Source: Opitutaceae bacterium (GTDB lineage: Bacteria; Verrucomicrobiota; Verrucomicrobiia; Opitutales; Opitutaceae). From it: a stretch of DNA of 64,000 nt. The stretch spans positions 310,001-374,000 of the forward strand of contig JAIXWY010000011.1 in the NCBI GenBank assembly GCA_027490995.1, read 5' to 3'. The first letter of the stretch is position 1, and each line of letters begins with the position of its first letter. The position numbers and the translations under genes are program-made. The notes under the pieces were generated by a model that was not told the DNA's origin, searched no databases, and saw nothing but the letters and a program-made list of their open reading frames with translations. Shown here piece after piece: positions 50,525-59,820 of this stretch.

Positions 50525-53416
50525 ATGGAGCCCGCGACCCACATCCACATCAAAGGCGCTCGGGAGCATAACCTAAAGAATCTCGAAGTCCGCATCCCGC
50601 GAGGGCGGCTGGTCGTGATCACCGGGCCTTCCGGTTCCGGGAAATCGTCGTTGGCATTCGATACCCTCTACGCCGAGGGTTATCGCAAGTATATGGAGTC
50701 ACTCTCGACTCAAGCGCGGCAAGTGTTGGATCAGTTGCGGCGCCCGGACGTGGACTTCATCCACGGGCTTTCCCCGGTGCTGGCAATCGAGCAGCGGACC
50801 GGAGGCACCTCGCCGCGCAGTACCATCGCGACGGTCACCGAGATTTCCGACTACGCTCAGCTGCTGTGGTCGATCCGGGGAGAGCCGCGCTGCCCCAAGG
50901 ATGGGGGGCGGATTGTGCAGCGGTCGCTCGACGACAATGTGCAGCGGGTTCTGACCGAGTGTGCCGGAGAACGGATCATGCTCTTGGCGCCGGCGCTGCG
51001 CGCGAAGCCGGCCGTCCTTCGGGATGAGTTGCCGCGGCTTCGTCAGCGAGGCTTCCAGCGTGTACGGCTGAACGGTGAGGTGCGCTCGCTCGAGGAACCG
51101 AATCTCATCCCTACGGGAAGTCGCGAGTGCGCCGTGGAGGTCGTGATCGACCGTCTCGTCGCGTCGGCGGACCAACGGAGCCGGCTCGCCGATTCCCTGG
51201 AACTCACCTTCCGCGAAGGCCGCGATCGGGCGATCGTCTTGGCGCAGCGGGGGGCTCAGGATCCCTGGCGCGAACTGCCGCTCAGCCAGTCGCTGGCGTG
51301 CGAAACGTGTGGCGAGGTGTTCGACCGTCTCACGCCGCGACACTTCTCTTGCAACCATGCGGAGGGTGCGTGCGCGGGCTGCGGTGGGCTCGGTCGCAAG
51401 CCGCGTTTCGTGCCGGAACTGATCGTGCCGGACGCCCAGAAATCGGTTCGCGAGGGTGCGATCAAGCCCTGGCGCATCGGCGGCAAGAATCTCATCATCC
51501 GTCACAATGCACTGCTCAAACAACTGGCTGAGCAGCTTCCTTTCAATCCCGACACGCCGTGGCAAGATCTGCCGGCGGAGGTTCGCGAGATCCTGCTCCA
51601 AGGCGCCGGCGATCGCCTGTTTGCGTTCAAGCTGAAGCGAATGCGCGAACCGAAGGCGATGGCCTTTGAAGGCGTGGTCGCGGATCTGCAGCGGAGCTAC
51701 CTCGAGACCGATAGCGAGGGCTTTCGCGCCCGGCTCAGCACGTTCATGGTGGCGGGACCGTGCCCCGAGTGCCACGGGCGACGACTGAGCGCCTTCAGTA
51801 GCGCGGTCCAGCTGTCGCTCGGGTCACGCCGTCTGACGTTCCCCGAGTTTCTCGCCCTCGACGTGGGGTCAGCCTGTGCGCTCGCCCGCGAGTGGTCCGC
51901 TCCCGGCGTTGAAAGCGAGGCCGTGCGCGACGTGGTGCAGGGGATCGAGCAGCGGCTCCATTTTCTTGAGGAGACCGGGCTTGGCTACCTCACGCTCCAG
52001 CGCGACTACGGCACCCTGTCCGGAGGCGAGGCGCAGCGCGTGCGTCTGGCCACGCAGCTCGGCATGGGACTGATCGGCGTGATCTACGTGCTCGATGAGC
52101 CAAGCATTGGTCTGCATGCCCATGACAACGAGAAGCTTCTCGAAACCCTGCGGGCGTTGCGCGACCGCGGCAACACGGTCGTGGTGGTGGAGCACGATGA
52201 GGACACCCTGCGGGCAGCGGACGAGTTGATCGAGCTGGGCCCCGAGGCGGGCGCGGAGGGTGGGCGTCTGCTCTTTCAAGGCACTCCCGCGGCCTGCGCG
52301 AAGTTGCCGATGGCACGGTCGCGCACCGGACCGTACCTCGCGCGCTCCCTCGCGGTGACCCGAGACACCGCGCTAAAGGTTCCCGATGGCGCCTGGCTCA
52401 CGGTCCGCGAGGCCCGTGAGAACAATCTCCGGGGCATCGACGTTCGATTCCCGGTCGGCCTCCTCACCTGCGTGACCGGCGTCTCGGGATCAGGCAAGAG
52501 CACGCTCGTCAACGACATCCTCGCCACGGCGGCGGCGCGCAAGCTCAACGGCGCGCGGGGCATCCCTGGAAAACACCGCCACATCGAGAATCTGGATCTC
52601 TTCGAGAAGCTCGTTCAGGTGGATCAGGAGCCGATCGGGCGCAGCCCGCGGTCGAACCCCGCGACCTTTGTCGGCCTGCTCGATCTCCTACGCGATCTGT
52701 TCGCGCAAGTCCCGCTGGCTCGCGTCCGCGGCTACCGACCCAGTCGATTCTCGTTCAACGTTCGAGGCGGCCGCTGTGAGCGTTGTCAGGGTGACGGCAT
52801 GATCCGGCTGGACATGCTCTTCATGGCCGACGCCTACGCGCCGTGTCCCAGTTGCGGTGGCCGTCGTTTCAATCGGGAGACCCTGGAGGTTCTTTTTCAC
52901 GGACGATCCATCGCCGACGTCCTCGATCTCACAGTACGAGAGGCCCTGAGCCTGTTCCGGAACATCCCGCGCGTCATCGACAAGCTTGCGACGCTTGACG
53001 CGGTCGGCCTCGGCTACCTGAGGCTAGGCCAAGCGGCGACGACGCTCTCGGGTGGTGAAGCGCAGCGCCTGAAACTCTCGCTCGAGCTGAGCAAGCGTCA
53101 GCAGGGAGAAACCCTGTACATTCTCGATGAGCCCACGACGGGACTCCACTGGGTAGACATTCAGCGGCTCCTAGACCTGCTCTTTAAGCTGCGCGACGCC
53201 GGCAATACGGTGATCGTGATCGAGCATAACCTCGACGTGATTCATCTCGCGGACTGGATCATCGACCTTGGTCCGGGCGGCGGTTCAGCGGGTGGAGAGT
53301 TGGTGTATGCCGGCCCGCGTCTGGGAATTGATGCAGCGCCTCGTTCCCTTACCGGCCAGATGCTGGCCAAATGGTCGAGTTCCGGCCGTCGCGAGGGAGG
53401 GCGCCGATCGGGATGA
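50525..53416 (+). CDS. uvrA: Divergent excinuclease ABC subunit A
   Basis: 963-residue DNA damage-sensing ABC ATPase. Two Walker A sites (GPSGSGKSS at 34-42 and GVSGSGKST in the second half), two LSGGEAQR signatures and two Walker B regions ([24 protein letters not shown]). The UvrB-binding region is present, so it is not the short UvrA2 class. However, sequences that are near-invariant in housekeeping UvrA differ: [17 protein letters not shown] replaces the usual IDQK-type block, and the zinc module reads [18 protein letters not shown]. It may be a second, specialised paralogue. The ATG at 50525 is the likely start. Confidence 0.88.
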   Translation: MEPATHIHIKGAREHNLKNLEVRIPRGRLVVITGPSGSGKSSLAFDTLYAEGYRKYMESLSTQARQVLDQLRRPDVDFIHGLSPVLAIEQRTGGTSPRSTIATVTEISDYAQLLWSIRGEPRCPKDGGRIVQRSLDDNVQRVLTECAGERIMLLAPALRAKPAVLRDELPRLRQRGFQRVRLNGEVRSLEEPNLIPTGSRECAVEVVIDRLVASADQRSRLADSLELTFREGRDRAIVLAQRGAQDPWRELPLSQSLACETCGEVFDRLTPRHFSCNHAEGACAGCGGLGRKPRFVPELIVPDAQKSVREGAIKPWRIGGKNLIIRHNALLKQLAEQLPFNPDTPWQDLPAEVREILLQGAGDRLFAFKLKRMREPKAMAFEGVVADLQRSYLETDSEGFRARLSTFMVAGPCPECHGRRLSAFSSAVQLSLGSRRLTFPEFLALDVGSACALAREWSAPGVESEAVRDVVQGIEQRLHFLEETGLGYLTLQRDYGTLSGGEAQRVRLATQLGMGLIGVIYVLDEPSIGLHAHDNEKLLETLRALRDRGNTVVVVEHDEDTLRAADELIELGPEAGAEGGRLLFQGTPAACAKLPMARSRTGPYLARSLAVTRDTALKVPDGAWLTVREARENNLRGIDVRFPVGLLTCVTGVSGSGKSTLVNDILATAAARKLNGARGIPGKHRHIENLDLFEKLVQVDQEPIGRSPRSNPATFVGLLDLLRDLFAQVPLARVRGYRPSRFSFNVRGGRCERCQGDGMIRLDMLFMADAYAPCPSCGGRRFNRETLEVLFHGRSIADVLDLTVREALSLFRNIPRVIDKLATLDAVGLGYLRLGQAATTLSGGEAQRLKLSLELSKRQQGETLYILDEPTTGLHWVDIQRLLDLLFKLRDAGNTVIVIEHNLDVIHLADWIIDLGPGGGSAGGELVYAGPRLGIDAAPRSLTGQMLAKWSSSGRREGGRRSG

Positions 53417-53483
53417 CGACGGGTGGGAGGATCACCTTGCCAACGTGGTTCCGGGCGGATGTCGTCTTGCTTGCCCCGTGGCG

Positions 53484-54095
53484 ATGAACCTCCCCAACCT
53501 GATCACGCTCTCCCGCATCCCGTCGATGTTTGTCATCGTCGGCCTGATGTACTGCGACTTCCCGGGGGCCCCCTCGCTTGCCTTCTGGCTCTTCATTCTC
53601 TGCGCGGTGGGCGATTGGTTTGACGGTTACCTGGCCCGTCGGCAGGGCTTGGTTTCCACGTTCGGAAAACTCATGGATGCGCTGACGGACAAGATCATGG
53701 TGGTCGGTCTGGTCGTAGCGTTCGTGGAGAAGAACGAGATCCCGGTCTCCCTCGCATTGATCACGATCTGCCGGGAGTTTCTGATCACGGGCATGCGGAT
53801 GGTGGCAGCCTCGAAAGGCGTGATCGTGCCGGCGGATCGCGGGGGAAAGGCTAAGACCATGACCCAGCTCATCGCGTTGGGCTTCCTACTTGGAGCCCCG
53901 ATGGCAGCAAGCGACTGGTCCCGGTTCGTGCCTTTCGACCTGACACTCTTTGTCGAGATCGTGCACAAAATCGGGTTCTTCGGTTTTGTCTTAGGCACCC
54001 TGCTCGCGGTGTGGTCGGGGGTTCGCTACGTGATTCAGCACCGCACGATCGTCTTTAGCGACGCGGACGGAGTGAACTCGCGGAATGGATCCTGA
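53484..54095 (+). CDS. pgsA: CDP-diacylglycerol-glycerol-3-phosphate phosphatidyltransferase
   Basis: Makes phosphatidylglycerol phosphate in the inner membrane. 203 residues with about five hydrophobic helices. The CDP-alcohol phosphotransferase motif is complete: D44, D47, G48, A51, R52, G61, D65, D69 (pattern DxxDGxxAR-x8-GxxxDxxxD). N terminus MNLPNLITLSRIP is the family start. An upstream in-frame GTG at 53478 is possible. It overlaps pgpA, the next enzyme, by 11 bp. Confidence 0.93.
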   Translation: MNLPNLITLSRIPSMFVIVGLMYCDFPGAPSLAFWLFILCAVGDWFDGYLARRQGLVSTFGKLMDALTDKIMVVGLVVAFVEKNEIPVSLALITICREFLITGMRMVAASKGVIVPADRGGKAKTMTQLIALGFLLGAPMAASDWSRFVPFDLTLFVEIVHKIGFFGFVLGTLLAVWSGVRYVIQHRTIVFSDADGVNSRNGS

Positions 54096-54603
54096 CCGCC
54101 CGCCGCACCCTGCGACCACCCGGTTCAATCTGTGGGTGGAGATCGCTTGCCTGGGTCCGATCGGACGCCGCTTGCCCGCGCCGGGCACCTGGGGCTCGGT
54201 GGTCGGACTCGCGTTGGCGGTGTGGCTCACTCGAGCCCTGCCGGATGGGTGGATCGCGGGGGTGACGCTGGGACTTGCTCTTCCGGCGGTGTGGCTCTGC
54301 GCGGCGGCGGAGCGCGGCCTCGGCCGCGCTGACCCCGGGGAAGTGATCATTGATGAGGTCGTGGCGATGCCACTGTGTTTTCTGGCCTGGTCGCGCCTCG
54401 AGGCCGCCGCTGCGCCGTGGGTGCTGTTTGCGGTGGGGTTTGCGCTCTTTCGACTGTTCGACATCGCGAAACCGTTTGGCATCGCTCGACTCCAGCGACT
54501 ACCCGGTGGCTGGGGCGTGATGGCGGACGACATCGCGGCCGCGTTGGCCGCGTGCGGGAGCCTGCATGCGCTCGCTGCGCTGGGATGGCTCGGTGGCCCC
54601 TGA
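54085..54603 (+). CDS. pgpA: Phosphatidylglycerophosphatase A
   Basis: Dephosphorylates the PgsA product to phosphatidylglycerol. 172 residues with four hydrophobic segments. Family blocks: APGTWGSVVGL, DPGEVIIDEVVAMPL (metal-binding acidic residues), FRLFDIAKPFGI and LPGGWGVMADDIAAA. The 11-bp overlap with pgsA indicates translational coupling of consecutive steps in the same pathway. Confidence 0.95.
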   Translation: MDPDRPPHPATTRFNLWVEIACLGPIGRRLPAPGTWGSVVGLALAVWLTRALPDGWIAGVTLGLALPAVWLCAAAERGLGRADPGEVIIDEVVAMPLCFLAWSRLEAAAAPWVLFAVGFALFRLFDIAKPFGIARLQRLPGGWGVMADDIAAALAACGSLHALAALGWLGGP

Positions 54604-54623
54604 ACGGCCGCTGCGTCGGCGGG

Positions 54624-55061
54624 TTAGGCGCGCAACAGATAGCGCACGGCAGCGAAGTAGCCTTCGACACCTAGCCCAGTGATAACCCCGACGGCGGCTC
54701 CGGCGCTGTATGAGTGCTGGCGAAATGCTTCTCGCCGATGAATGTTCGACAAGTGTACCTCCACGACCGGCAAGGATGAACCCGCGAGGGAGTCGCGCAG
54801 GGCTACGCTGGTGTGCGTGAAGCCGCCGGGATTGATCACGATCGCCGCACTCTTTGCATCGTTGGCATCGGCCAGAGCGTTGATGCGATCAATCAGCGCG
54901 CCCTCGTGATTGGACTGAAAGAATTCCAGCTTCACCTTGTCGCCGAACTCCGCCCGCAGTGCGCTCTCGATATCGGCCAGCGTCGCACGCCCGTAAATCT
55001 CCGGTTCGCGCTTGCCGAGTCGGTCGAGATTAGGGCCGTTGAAAATGGCGATGGTCTTCAT
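54624..55061 (-). CDS. aroQ: 3-dehydroquinate dehydratase, type II
   Basis: Third step of the shikimate pathway. 145 residues; IAIFNGPNLDRLGKREPEIYG at the N terminus includes catalytic Tyr23; NHEGALIDRI, VINPGGFTHTSVALRD (with catalytic His) and VEVHLSNIHRREAFRQHSY are all conserved. The ATG ending at 55061 starts at the family N terminus; a longer open frame upstream is a shadow. It lies 61 bp downstream of the NIF3-like gene on the same strand. Confidence 0.96.
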   Translation of the reverse strand: MKTIAIFNGPNLDRLGKREPEIYGRATLADIESALRAEFGDKVKLEFFQSNHEGALIDRINALADANDAKSAAIVINPGGFTHTSVALRDSLAGSSLPVVEVHLSNIHRREAFRQHSYSAGAAVGVITGLGVEGYFAAVRYLLRA

Positions 55062-55122
55062 CGTGAACAAAACGATGCAATCGCGGAGCCGCTCGGAGGG
55101 CAAAACGATTCTTTGCGAGGAA

Positions 55123-55875
55123 CTAGAGAGGATTGTCCGTGCGCAGGAAGGTCCAGGGCAGGCCGAAGCGCTTCGCCACGTCCGAGGCGAGCGCCTGAAC
55201 GCCGTGAACCTCCGTCGCGTAGTGGCCACAGAGGTAGAGATTGAGGCCGTAGTCCTGCGCCACAGGGAACCACTCCTCGCGCAGTTCACCCGTCACCAAG
55301 GTGTCGATTCCTGAGCGCAGCAACTCCGGCACCGCGCTGTTTCCGCTGCCGCTGCAGAACGCGACCCGCTGCGGCGTGGTGGCACCGTATTCCAACGCGA
55401 TCACTCGCGGATAGAGGCGCTCGAGGGAAGAGCGCAGCACGCTCCGGTGTAGCGTCGACTCGGAAGCCCAACCAATCGATTGGCCGTCACGGACCAGAAA
55501 GGGCAGGGTGGGCTGAAGCCCGAGCTGCCGCGCGAGAATCGCGTTGTTGCCCAATTCCGGATGTCCGTCCAGGGGCAGGTGACTGGAATACAGGGCGCAG
55601 CCTCCGCGAATCAGCGTGGCGAGGCGCTCAAAGTGGGGACCGGTAAAGGTGCGCGGCTGATCCCAGAACATTCCGTGATGAACGATGAGGAAATCCACCC
55701 CGGCGTCCACCGCCGCGCGGAAGGGCGCGACGCCCACATCGACCGCCGCACCGATTTTCGATACGCCGCGGCCGTTGGCCAGTTGGAGACCGTTGAACGC
55801 ACCCGGCGCGTCCTTGTAGAGGGACATCTGGGTGCGCTCATCGCAGTAGGCCGTCAGATCGTGGAGCGAGACCAT
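55123..55875 (-). CDS. NIF3-like dinuclear metal protein
   Basis: 250-residue NIF3/YbgI-family protein of uncertain function (annotated in places as type 2 GTP cyclohydrolase I). Metal-ligand blocks are present: FLIVHHGMFWD, LYSSHLPLDGHPELGNN, VTGELREEW and YLCGHYATEVHGVQAL. The length is that of the short form without the central insert domain. It is divergent from the dCMP deaminase gene with 88 bp between starts. Confidence 0.9.
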   Translation of the reverse strand: MVSLHDLTAYCDERTQMSLYKDAPGAFNGLQLANGRGVSKIGAAVDVGVAPFRAAVDAGVDFLIVHHGMFWDQPRTFTGPHFERLATLIRGGCALYSSHLPLDGHPELGNNAILARQLGLQPTLPFLVRDGQSIGWASESTLHRSVLRSSLERLYPRVIALEYGATTPQRVAFCSGSGNSAVPELLRSGIDTLVTGELREEWFPVAQDYGLNLYLCGHYATEVHGVQALASDVAKRFGLPWTFLRTDNPL

Positions 55876-55963
55876 AGGGCCGAGCGTGACGGATCCCGCA
55901 GAAAAGCCAAGGCGGCGTCGCGGGCGACTTGCCAGACGCGTCGCGGTCCGCTTGCCTGCCTCG

Positions 55964-56467
55964 ATGAGTGAGGTGGTTCCTTCCGCCGGCTCCGGCGGTC
56001 CGGTCGATCTGATCGCCGAGGCCACGGCCCATTTTCCGACCCGTCCTTCGTGGGATGAGTATTTCATGGCGACTGCCGTGTTGATGTCCACGCGCTCTCC
56101 GTGCGAACGGCTCCACGTCGGATGCGTCATCGTCAGCGGGGGCGATCGCCGCAACCGACTGGTCGCCGCCGGCTATAATGGGTTCCTGCCGGGCACCCCC
56201 CATGCTTCGCGGGTTCGCGACGGACACGAGCAAGCCACCGTCCACGCCGAGCAGAATGCGGTGGCGGACGCCGCGCGTCGGGGGAGCGCGGTGGAAGGGT
56301 GCGTCGCGTACGTGACGCACTTCCCGTGCATCAACTGCGCCAAGATTCTCGCCGCGGCGGGGATCGCGGAGATCCGCTATCGCGAGGACTACCACAACGA
56401 TCCTCTCGTCGTGCCGCTGCTCGCGGATGCCGGTGTCCGGGTCACGCAACTAGCGGCTAGGACCTAA
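55964..56467 (+). CDS. dCMP deaminase-family protein
   Basis: 167-residue zinc-dependent cytidine/deoxycytidylate deaminase. Zinc motifs HAEQNAVADAA and HFPCINCAKIL give one His and two Cys ligands plus the catalytic Glu. SWDEYFMATAVLMSTRSPCERLHVGCVIV is the usual N-terminal block with an allosteric-site Cys. It supplies dUMP for thymidylate synthesis; tmk is at 61632. YqgE follows 5 bp later. Confidence 0.93.
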   Translation: MSEVVPSAGSGGPVDLIAEATAHFPTRPSWDEYFMATAVLMSTRSPCERLHVGCVIVSGGDRRNRLVAAGYNGFLPGTPHASRVRDGHEQATVHAEQNAVADAARRGSAVEGCVAYVTHFPCINCAKILAAAGIAEIRYREDYHNDPLVVPLLADAGVRVTQLAART

Positions 56468-56472
56468 GCCCG

Positions 56473-57039
56473 ATGCGCAGCCGTCGCGTCCCGTCCCGTT
56501 CCGAACCCGAGCTCTCCGGTTCGCTGTTGCTCGCTCATCCGGCCTTGCGGGATCCGTCCTTCCGGCGCAGCGTGGTGTTGATTTCCAGCCATGACTCCGA
56601 AGGTGCAATGGGCGTCGTCCTGAATCGTCCGTCAGGAAGAACGCTGGGCGAGTTGGACGCGGCGTTTGCGCTCAGCCCTTTGGCAGGCGTGCCGGTCTAC
56701 CGCGGCGGTCCGGTACGCGAGGAGCAACTGATCCTGTGCGCGTGGCAGGTGGAGCCCAGCGGGGCTGAACTTAAACTCTACTTCGGGCTCGAACCGGAGA
56801 AGGCAATGGAACTGCGGACGGAGGCCGGGATCGAAATCCGGGCGTTTCTGGGACATGCCGGATGGAGTGGCGGTCAGTTGGAGGAGGAACTCGACCGCGA
56901 TGCGTGGGTCGTGATGCCGGTGGGGTCAGACTTGCTAGAGTTTCAGCCTGACGAAGGGCTGTGGCGCGGCCTCCTGTCGGGTCTCGACCCGGAGTGGCGG
57001 ATCCTCGCCGAGGAACCCGACGATCCCAGCCTGAACTAG
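56473..57039 (+). CDS. YqgE/AlgH-family protein
   Basis: 188-residue conserved protein of unknown biochemical role (DUF179). Typical pattern: [46 protein letters not shown], then [15 protein letters not shown] and [16 protein letters not shown] with DAWVVMP. The starting ATG at 56473 is 5 bp after the dCMP deaminase stop, implying co-transcription. Confidence 0.93.
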   Translation: MRSRRVPSRSEPELSGSLLLAHPALRDPSFRRSVVLISSHDSEGAMGVVLNRPSGRTLGELDAAFALSPLAGVPVYRGGPVREEQLILCAWQVEPSGAELKLYFGLEPEKAMELRTEAGIEIRAFLGHAGWSGGQLEEELDRDAWVVMPVGSDLLEFQPDEGLWRGLLSGLDPEWRILAEEPDDPSLN

Positions 57040-57055
57040 GGCTTGGAGTATCGAG

Positions 57056-57061
57056 TTGACA
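57056..57061 (+). promoter_or_regulatory. Consensus -35 element upstream of rpmJ
   Basis: A perfect TTGACA lies 33 bp before the rpmJ start codon. A matching -10 is poor (a T-rich CTTTTC stretch about 17 bp later), so only the -35 half is convincing. No palindrome resembling a Zur box is visible. Confidence 0.4.
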
Positions 57062-57094
57062 ACCGGCCGCCCCGACCGCTTTTCTGGACCTTTT

Positions 57095-57220
57095 ATGAAA
57101 GTTGTTTCCTCCATCAAATCCGCGAAGAAGCGCCACCCGGCGTGCCAAGTCGTGCGCCGCCGCGGCAAGATCTACGTGATCAACAAGGTCGAGCCCCGTT
57201 ACAAGGCTCGTCAGGGCTAA
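57095..57220 (+). CDS. rpmJ: 50S ribosomal protein L36, zinc-free form
   Basis: 41-residue basic protein reading [20 protein letters not shown] at its start and ending [11 protein letters not shown]. It matches the second type of L36, which has a single cysteine instead of the CxxC-C-H zinc site. It is followed 24 bp later by L31 of the type B form, also zinc-free. The spacing and order match known rpmJ2-rpmE2 pairs. Confidence 0.93.
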   Translation: MKVVSSIKSAKKRHPACQVVRRRGKIYVINKVEPRYKARQG

Positions 57221-57244
57221 CCCCGGAAACCGAACCCTTTCGCC

Positions 57245-57499
57245 ATGAAGCCCGAAGGCCATCCCACGCTCAACAACGTCTGCTTCCTCGATATCGGAAC
57301 CGGCCGTCGCTTCCTCACCAAGTCGACCATGAAGTCTCCCCGTAAGGAGAATATCGACGGTCAGGAATACTTCGTGATCGTCCGCGACGTCACGATGGAC
57401 TCGCATCCCGCCTACACCGGCGAGAAGCGCATCGTCGACACCGCTGGCCGCGTCGAGAAGTTCACGACGAAGTTCAAGCGCGTCACCGCGAAGAAGTAA
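57245..57499 (+). CDS. rpmE2: 50S ribosomal protein L31 type B
   Basis: 84 residues. Conserved pattern HPTLNNVCFLDIGTGRRFLTKST, EYFVIVRDVTMDSHPAYTGEKRIVDTAGRVEKF. The zinc-binding CxxC pairs of type A L31 are absent, leaving only one cysteine. Type B L31 is usually made under zinc limitation when a zinc-binding type A copy exists; no second copy is in this window. An intrinsic terminator follows. Confidence 0.95.
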   Translation: MKPEGHPTLNNVCFLDIGTGRRFLTKSTMKSPRKENIDGQEYFVIVRDVTMDSHPAYTGEKRIVDTAGRVEKFTTKFKRVTAKK

Positions 57500-57526
57500 C
57501 TGCGAAGCTCACCGCAGCGCGTCCCG

Positions 57527-57556
57527 AAGCCCTCCCCACGCGGAGGGCTTTGTTCT
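57527..57556 (+). terminator. Intrinsic terminator after rpmE2
   Basis: 9-bp stem AAGCCCTCC / GGAGGGCTT with a 6-nt loop, followed by TGTTCT and a T-rich tail. It ends the rpmJ-rpmE2 unit. Confidence 0.75.
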
Positions 57557-57599
57557 GTCTGGACCTCGCGCCTGAGCTTCGCCTGCTTGACCCCGCTCC

Positions 57600-58253
57600 A
57601 TGAGTGCCCCGCGTCTGATTCTTTTCGACTGCGATAGCACGCTTTCCTCGATCGAAGGCATCGACGAACTGGGGCGTTTGCGCGGGGCGGCAATCTTCGC
57701 CGAGGTTGAGGCGATGACGACGGCTGCCATGGAGGGGCGCATCCCCGTGGAGTCGGTCTTCGGTCGCCGACTTGAGATCATTCGCCCCAACGCCTCACAG
57801 GTCGCGGAAATCGGGCGCATGTACGTCGCCACCGCGGAGCCCACCGCGGTACAGACCCTGGCGGAACTGCGGCAGCGTGGTTGGACGCCGATGATCGTGA
57901 GTGGAGGCTTCCGCAACGCGATTCGGCCGCTGGCCGATCACCTCGGCATCGCCCGTGTCGAAGCGGTCGACCTGCACTTCGCGGTCGACGGAACGTACAC
58001 GGGATTCGACGAAACATATCCCTCCACGCGCTCTGGCGGGAAACCTGAGATCGTCCAGCGGCTGCGGGCCGAGTTGCGACCGGCGGCGGTGGTCATGGTA
58101 GGAGACGGGGTCAGCGACCTCGAGGCAAAGACGGCGGCGGATCTTTTCGTCGGGTTTGGCCGCTACGTGACGCGTGACCGGGTGCGGCGGGAGGCCGACC
58201 ATTTCATCAATTCGCTTGCGGACCTGCCGGGCTTGCTTGCGCGCTGGGCCTAG
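57600..58253 (+). CDS. serB: Phosphoserine phosphatase-like HAD hydrolase
   Basis: 217-residue HAD-superfamily protein of the SerB type, the last step of serine synthesis. Motif I FDCDSTLSSIEGID with D10 and D12; motif II MIVSGGFRNAIRPLADHLG; motif III lysine in GGKPEIVQRL; motif IV MVGDGVSDLEAK. It lacks the N-terminal ACT domain of E. coli SerB, as many short SerB proteins do. Homoserine-phosphate or other small phosphate esters remain possible substrates. Confidence 0.88.
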   Translation: MSAPRLILFDCDSTLSSIEGIDELGRLRGAAIFAEVEAMTTAAMEGRIPVESVFGRRLEIIRPNASQVAEIGRMYVATAEPTAVQTLAELRQRGWTPMIVSGGFRNAIRPLADHLGIARVEAVDLHFAVDGTYTGFDETYPSTRSGGKPEIVQRLRAELRPAAVVMVGDGVSDLEAKTAADLFVGFGRYVTRDRVRREADHFINSLADLPGLLARWA

Positions 58254-58273
58254 GACGTTCTAGGTAGGCACCC

Positions 58274-59812
58274 ATGAGCGCCTTACTTCGTCCCTCTTTG
58301 TTGGCTCTTGCGGTAGTCGCCTGCTCAGTCCCGGTTGCGGCAGCGTCTGCGGGCACGGGGGGAGCGACCTTCCCGCTTCCCCTCGAGGCTTATGCGGCGG
58401 GGGAGCAGGGGCTTGGGCTCTGGGAGGTACTCAAGCATCGCGTTGGGGTCCAACCCTTCAACCTGATCGCTTCGGGCATCTTTCTGATCGCGATCCTGCA
58501 CACGTTCTGCTCCCCGAAGATCCTGCAGTGGGCGCATCATGCGCGCGAGGAGCACGAGGCCAAGCTCCGGGCGCTGGAGGCCTCAGGCAGCCTCCGGCCG
58601 GGGGCTCCGCCGCCGGTCAGTTTCAAGGCCGAGTTGCTGCACTTCCTCGGGGAGATTGAGGCGGTTTTCGGCCTGTGGGTGATTCCATTGCTCGCGTCAA
58701 TCACGGCCGTGAAGGGCTGGGAGGCGGCCCAGAACTATGTCACGTACGGCGTGAAGTACACGGAACCCCTGTTTGTCGTGGTGATCATGGCCATCGCGGC
58801 CACGCGTCCGATCCTACGTCTGTCCGAGGCCGTCCTTGGCCGCGTTGCAGCCCTGGGGGGCGGCACGCCGCTGGCGTGGTGGTTTTCGATCCTCACATTC
58901 GCCCCGATCCTCGGCTCGTTCATCACCGAGCCAGCGGCTATGACGATTGCCGCGCTGCTGCTTCTTCAGAACTTCTACCGCTTCAATCCGAGTATGCGAC
59001 TGCGGTACGCGACCCTCGGACTGCTATTCGTCAACATTTCTGTTGGTGGTACGCTGACGCACTTCGCCGCACCGCCGGTGCTGATGGTGGCCGCCAAGTG
59101 GGGCTGGGACACCCCGTTCATGCTTCAGCACTTTGGCTGGAAGGCCGCGCTCGGCATCGTGATTTCGAACGCAATTTACTATGCGGTCTTCCGGCGTGAG
59201 TTCAAGGCGCTGGCGGCCGGATCCGATCTCCCGTCCGAAGAGGATGTCGTCGAGGCCCACGCGGCCCAGCGCCGCGACCGGGTGCCGGCGTGGATCACGG
59301 CCGTCCATATCGGAGCACTGGCATGGACCGTTCTCACCGCGCATTACGTGCCGCTGTTCTTGGGTGGATTCCTCGTGTTTCTCGCGTTCACCCACGCCAC
59401 GGCGCATCATCAAGATCCGATCGGGCTTCGGTCGCCCGTGCTGGTCGGCTTCTTCCTCGCTGGACTCGTCGTCCATGGATCGCTCCAAGGGTGGTGGATC
59501 GCGCCGGTGCTAGGGAGCCTGTCAGAACTCCCCCTGAAGTTTGGTGCGATTTTCCTCACCGCGTTTAACGACAATGCTGCGATCACGTACCTGGCTTCGT
59601 TGGTGCCGGGACTCACGCCCGAACTGAAGTACGCGGTTGTCTCCGGAGCCGTGATCGGCGGCGGGCTTACCGTGATCGCCAATGCACCGAACCCCGCGGG
59701 GCAGTCGATCCTCTCTCGCTGTTTCCCTGGCGGCGTTTCCCCACTCGCCCTTTTCCTGGGCGCTCTCACGCCGACTGCGGTGATGACGTTGGTCTTCCTC
59801 TTCACGACTTAA
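58274..59812 (+). CDS. Putative Na+/H+ antiporter family membrane protein
   Basis: 512 residues with an N-terminal hydrophobic stretch (LLALAVVACSVPVAAASAG) and about ten further helices. It resembles the putative Na+/H+ antiporter family found in PVC bacteria and some proteobacteria, with GSFITEPAAMTIAALLLLQNF and FNDNAAITYLASLVPGLTPELKYAVVSGAVIGGG as candidate ion-path segments containing Asp and Asn in broken helices. Transport activity is inferred from the family. It starts 20 bp after serB and is followed 8 bp later by an alpha/beta hydrolase gene. Confidence 0.8.
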   Translation: MSALLRPSLLALAVVACSVPVAAASAGTGGATFPLPLEAYAAGEQGLGLWEVLKHRVGVQPFNLIASGIFLIAILHTFCSPKILQWAHHAREEHEAKLRALEASGSLRPGAPPPVSFKAELLHFLGEIEAVFGLWVIPLLASITAVKGWEAAQNYVTYGVKYTEPLFVVVIMAIAATRPILRLSEAVLGRVAALGGGTPLAWWFSILTFAPILGSFITEPAAMTIAALLLLQNFYRFNPSMRLRYATLGLLFVNISVGGTLTHFAAPPVLMVAAKWGWDTPFMLQHFGWKAALGIVISNAIYYAVFRREFKALAAGSDLPSEEDVVEAHAAQRRDRVPAWITAVHIGALAWTVLTAHYVPLFLGGFLVFLAFTHATAHHQDPIGLRSPVLVGFFLAGLVVHGSLQGWWIAPVLGSLSELPLKFGAIFLTAFNDNAAITYLASLVPGLTPELKYAVVSGAVIGGGLTVIANAPNPAGQSILSRCFPGGVSPLALFLGALTPTAVMTLVFLFTT

Positions 59813-59820
59813 GCAGGGTA

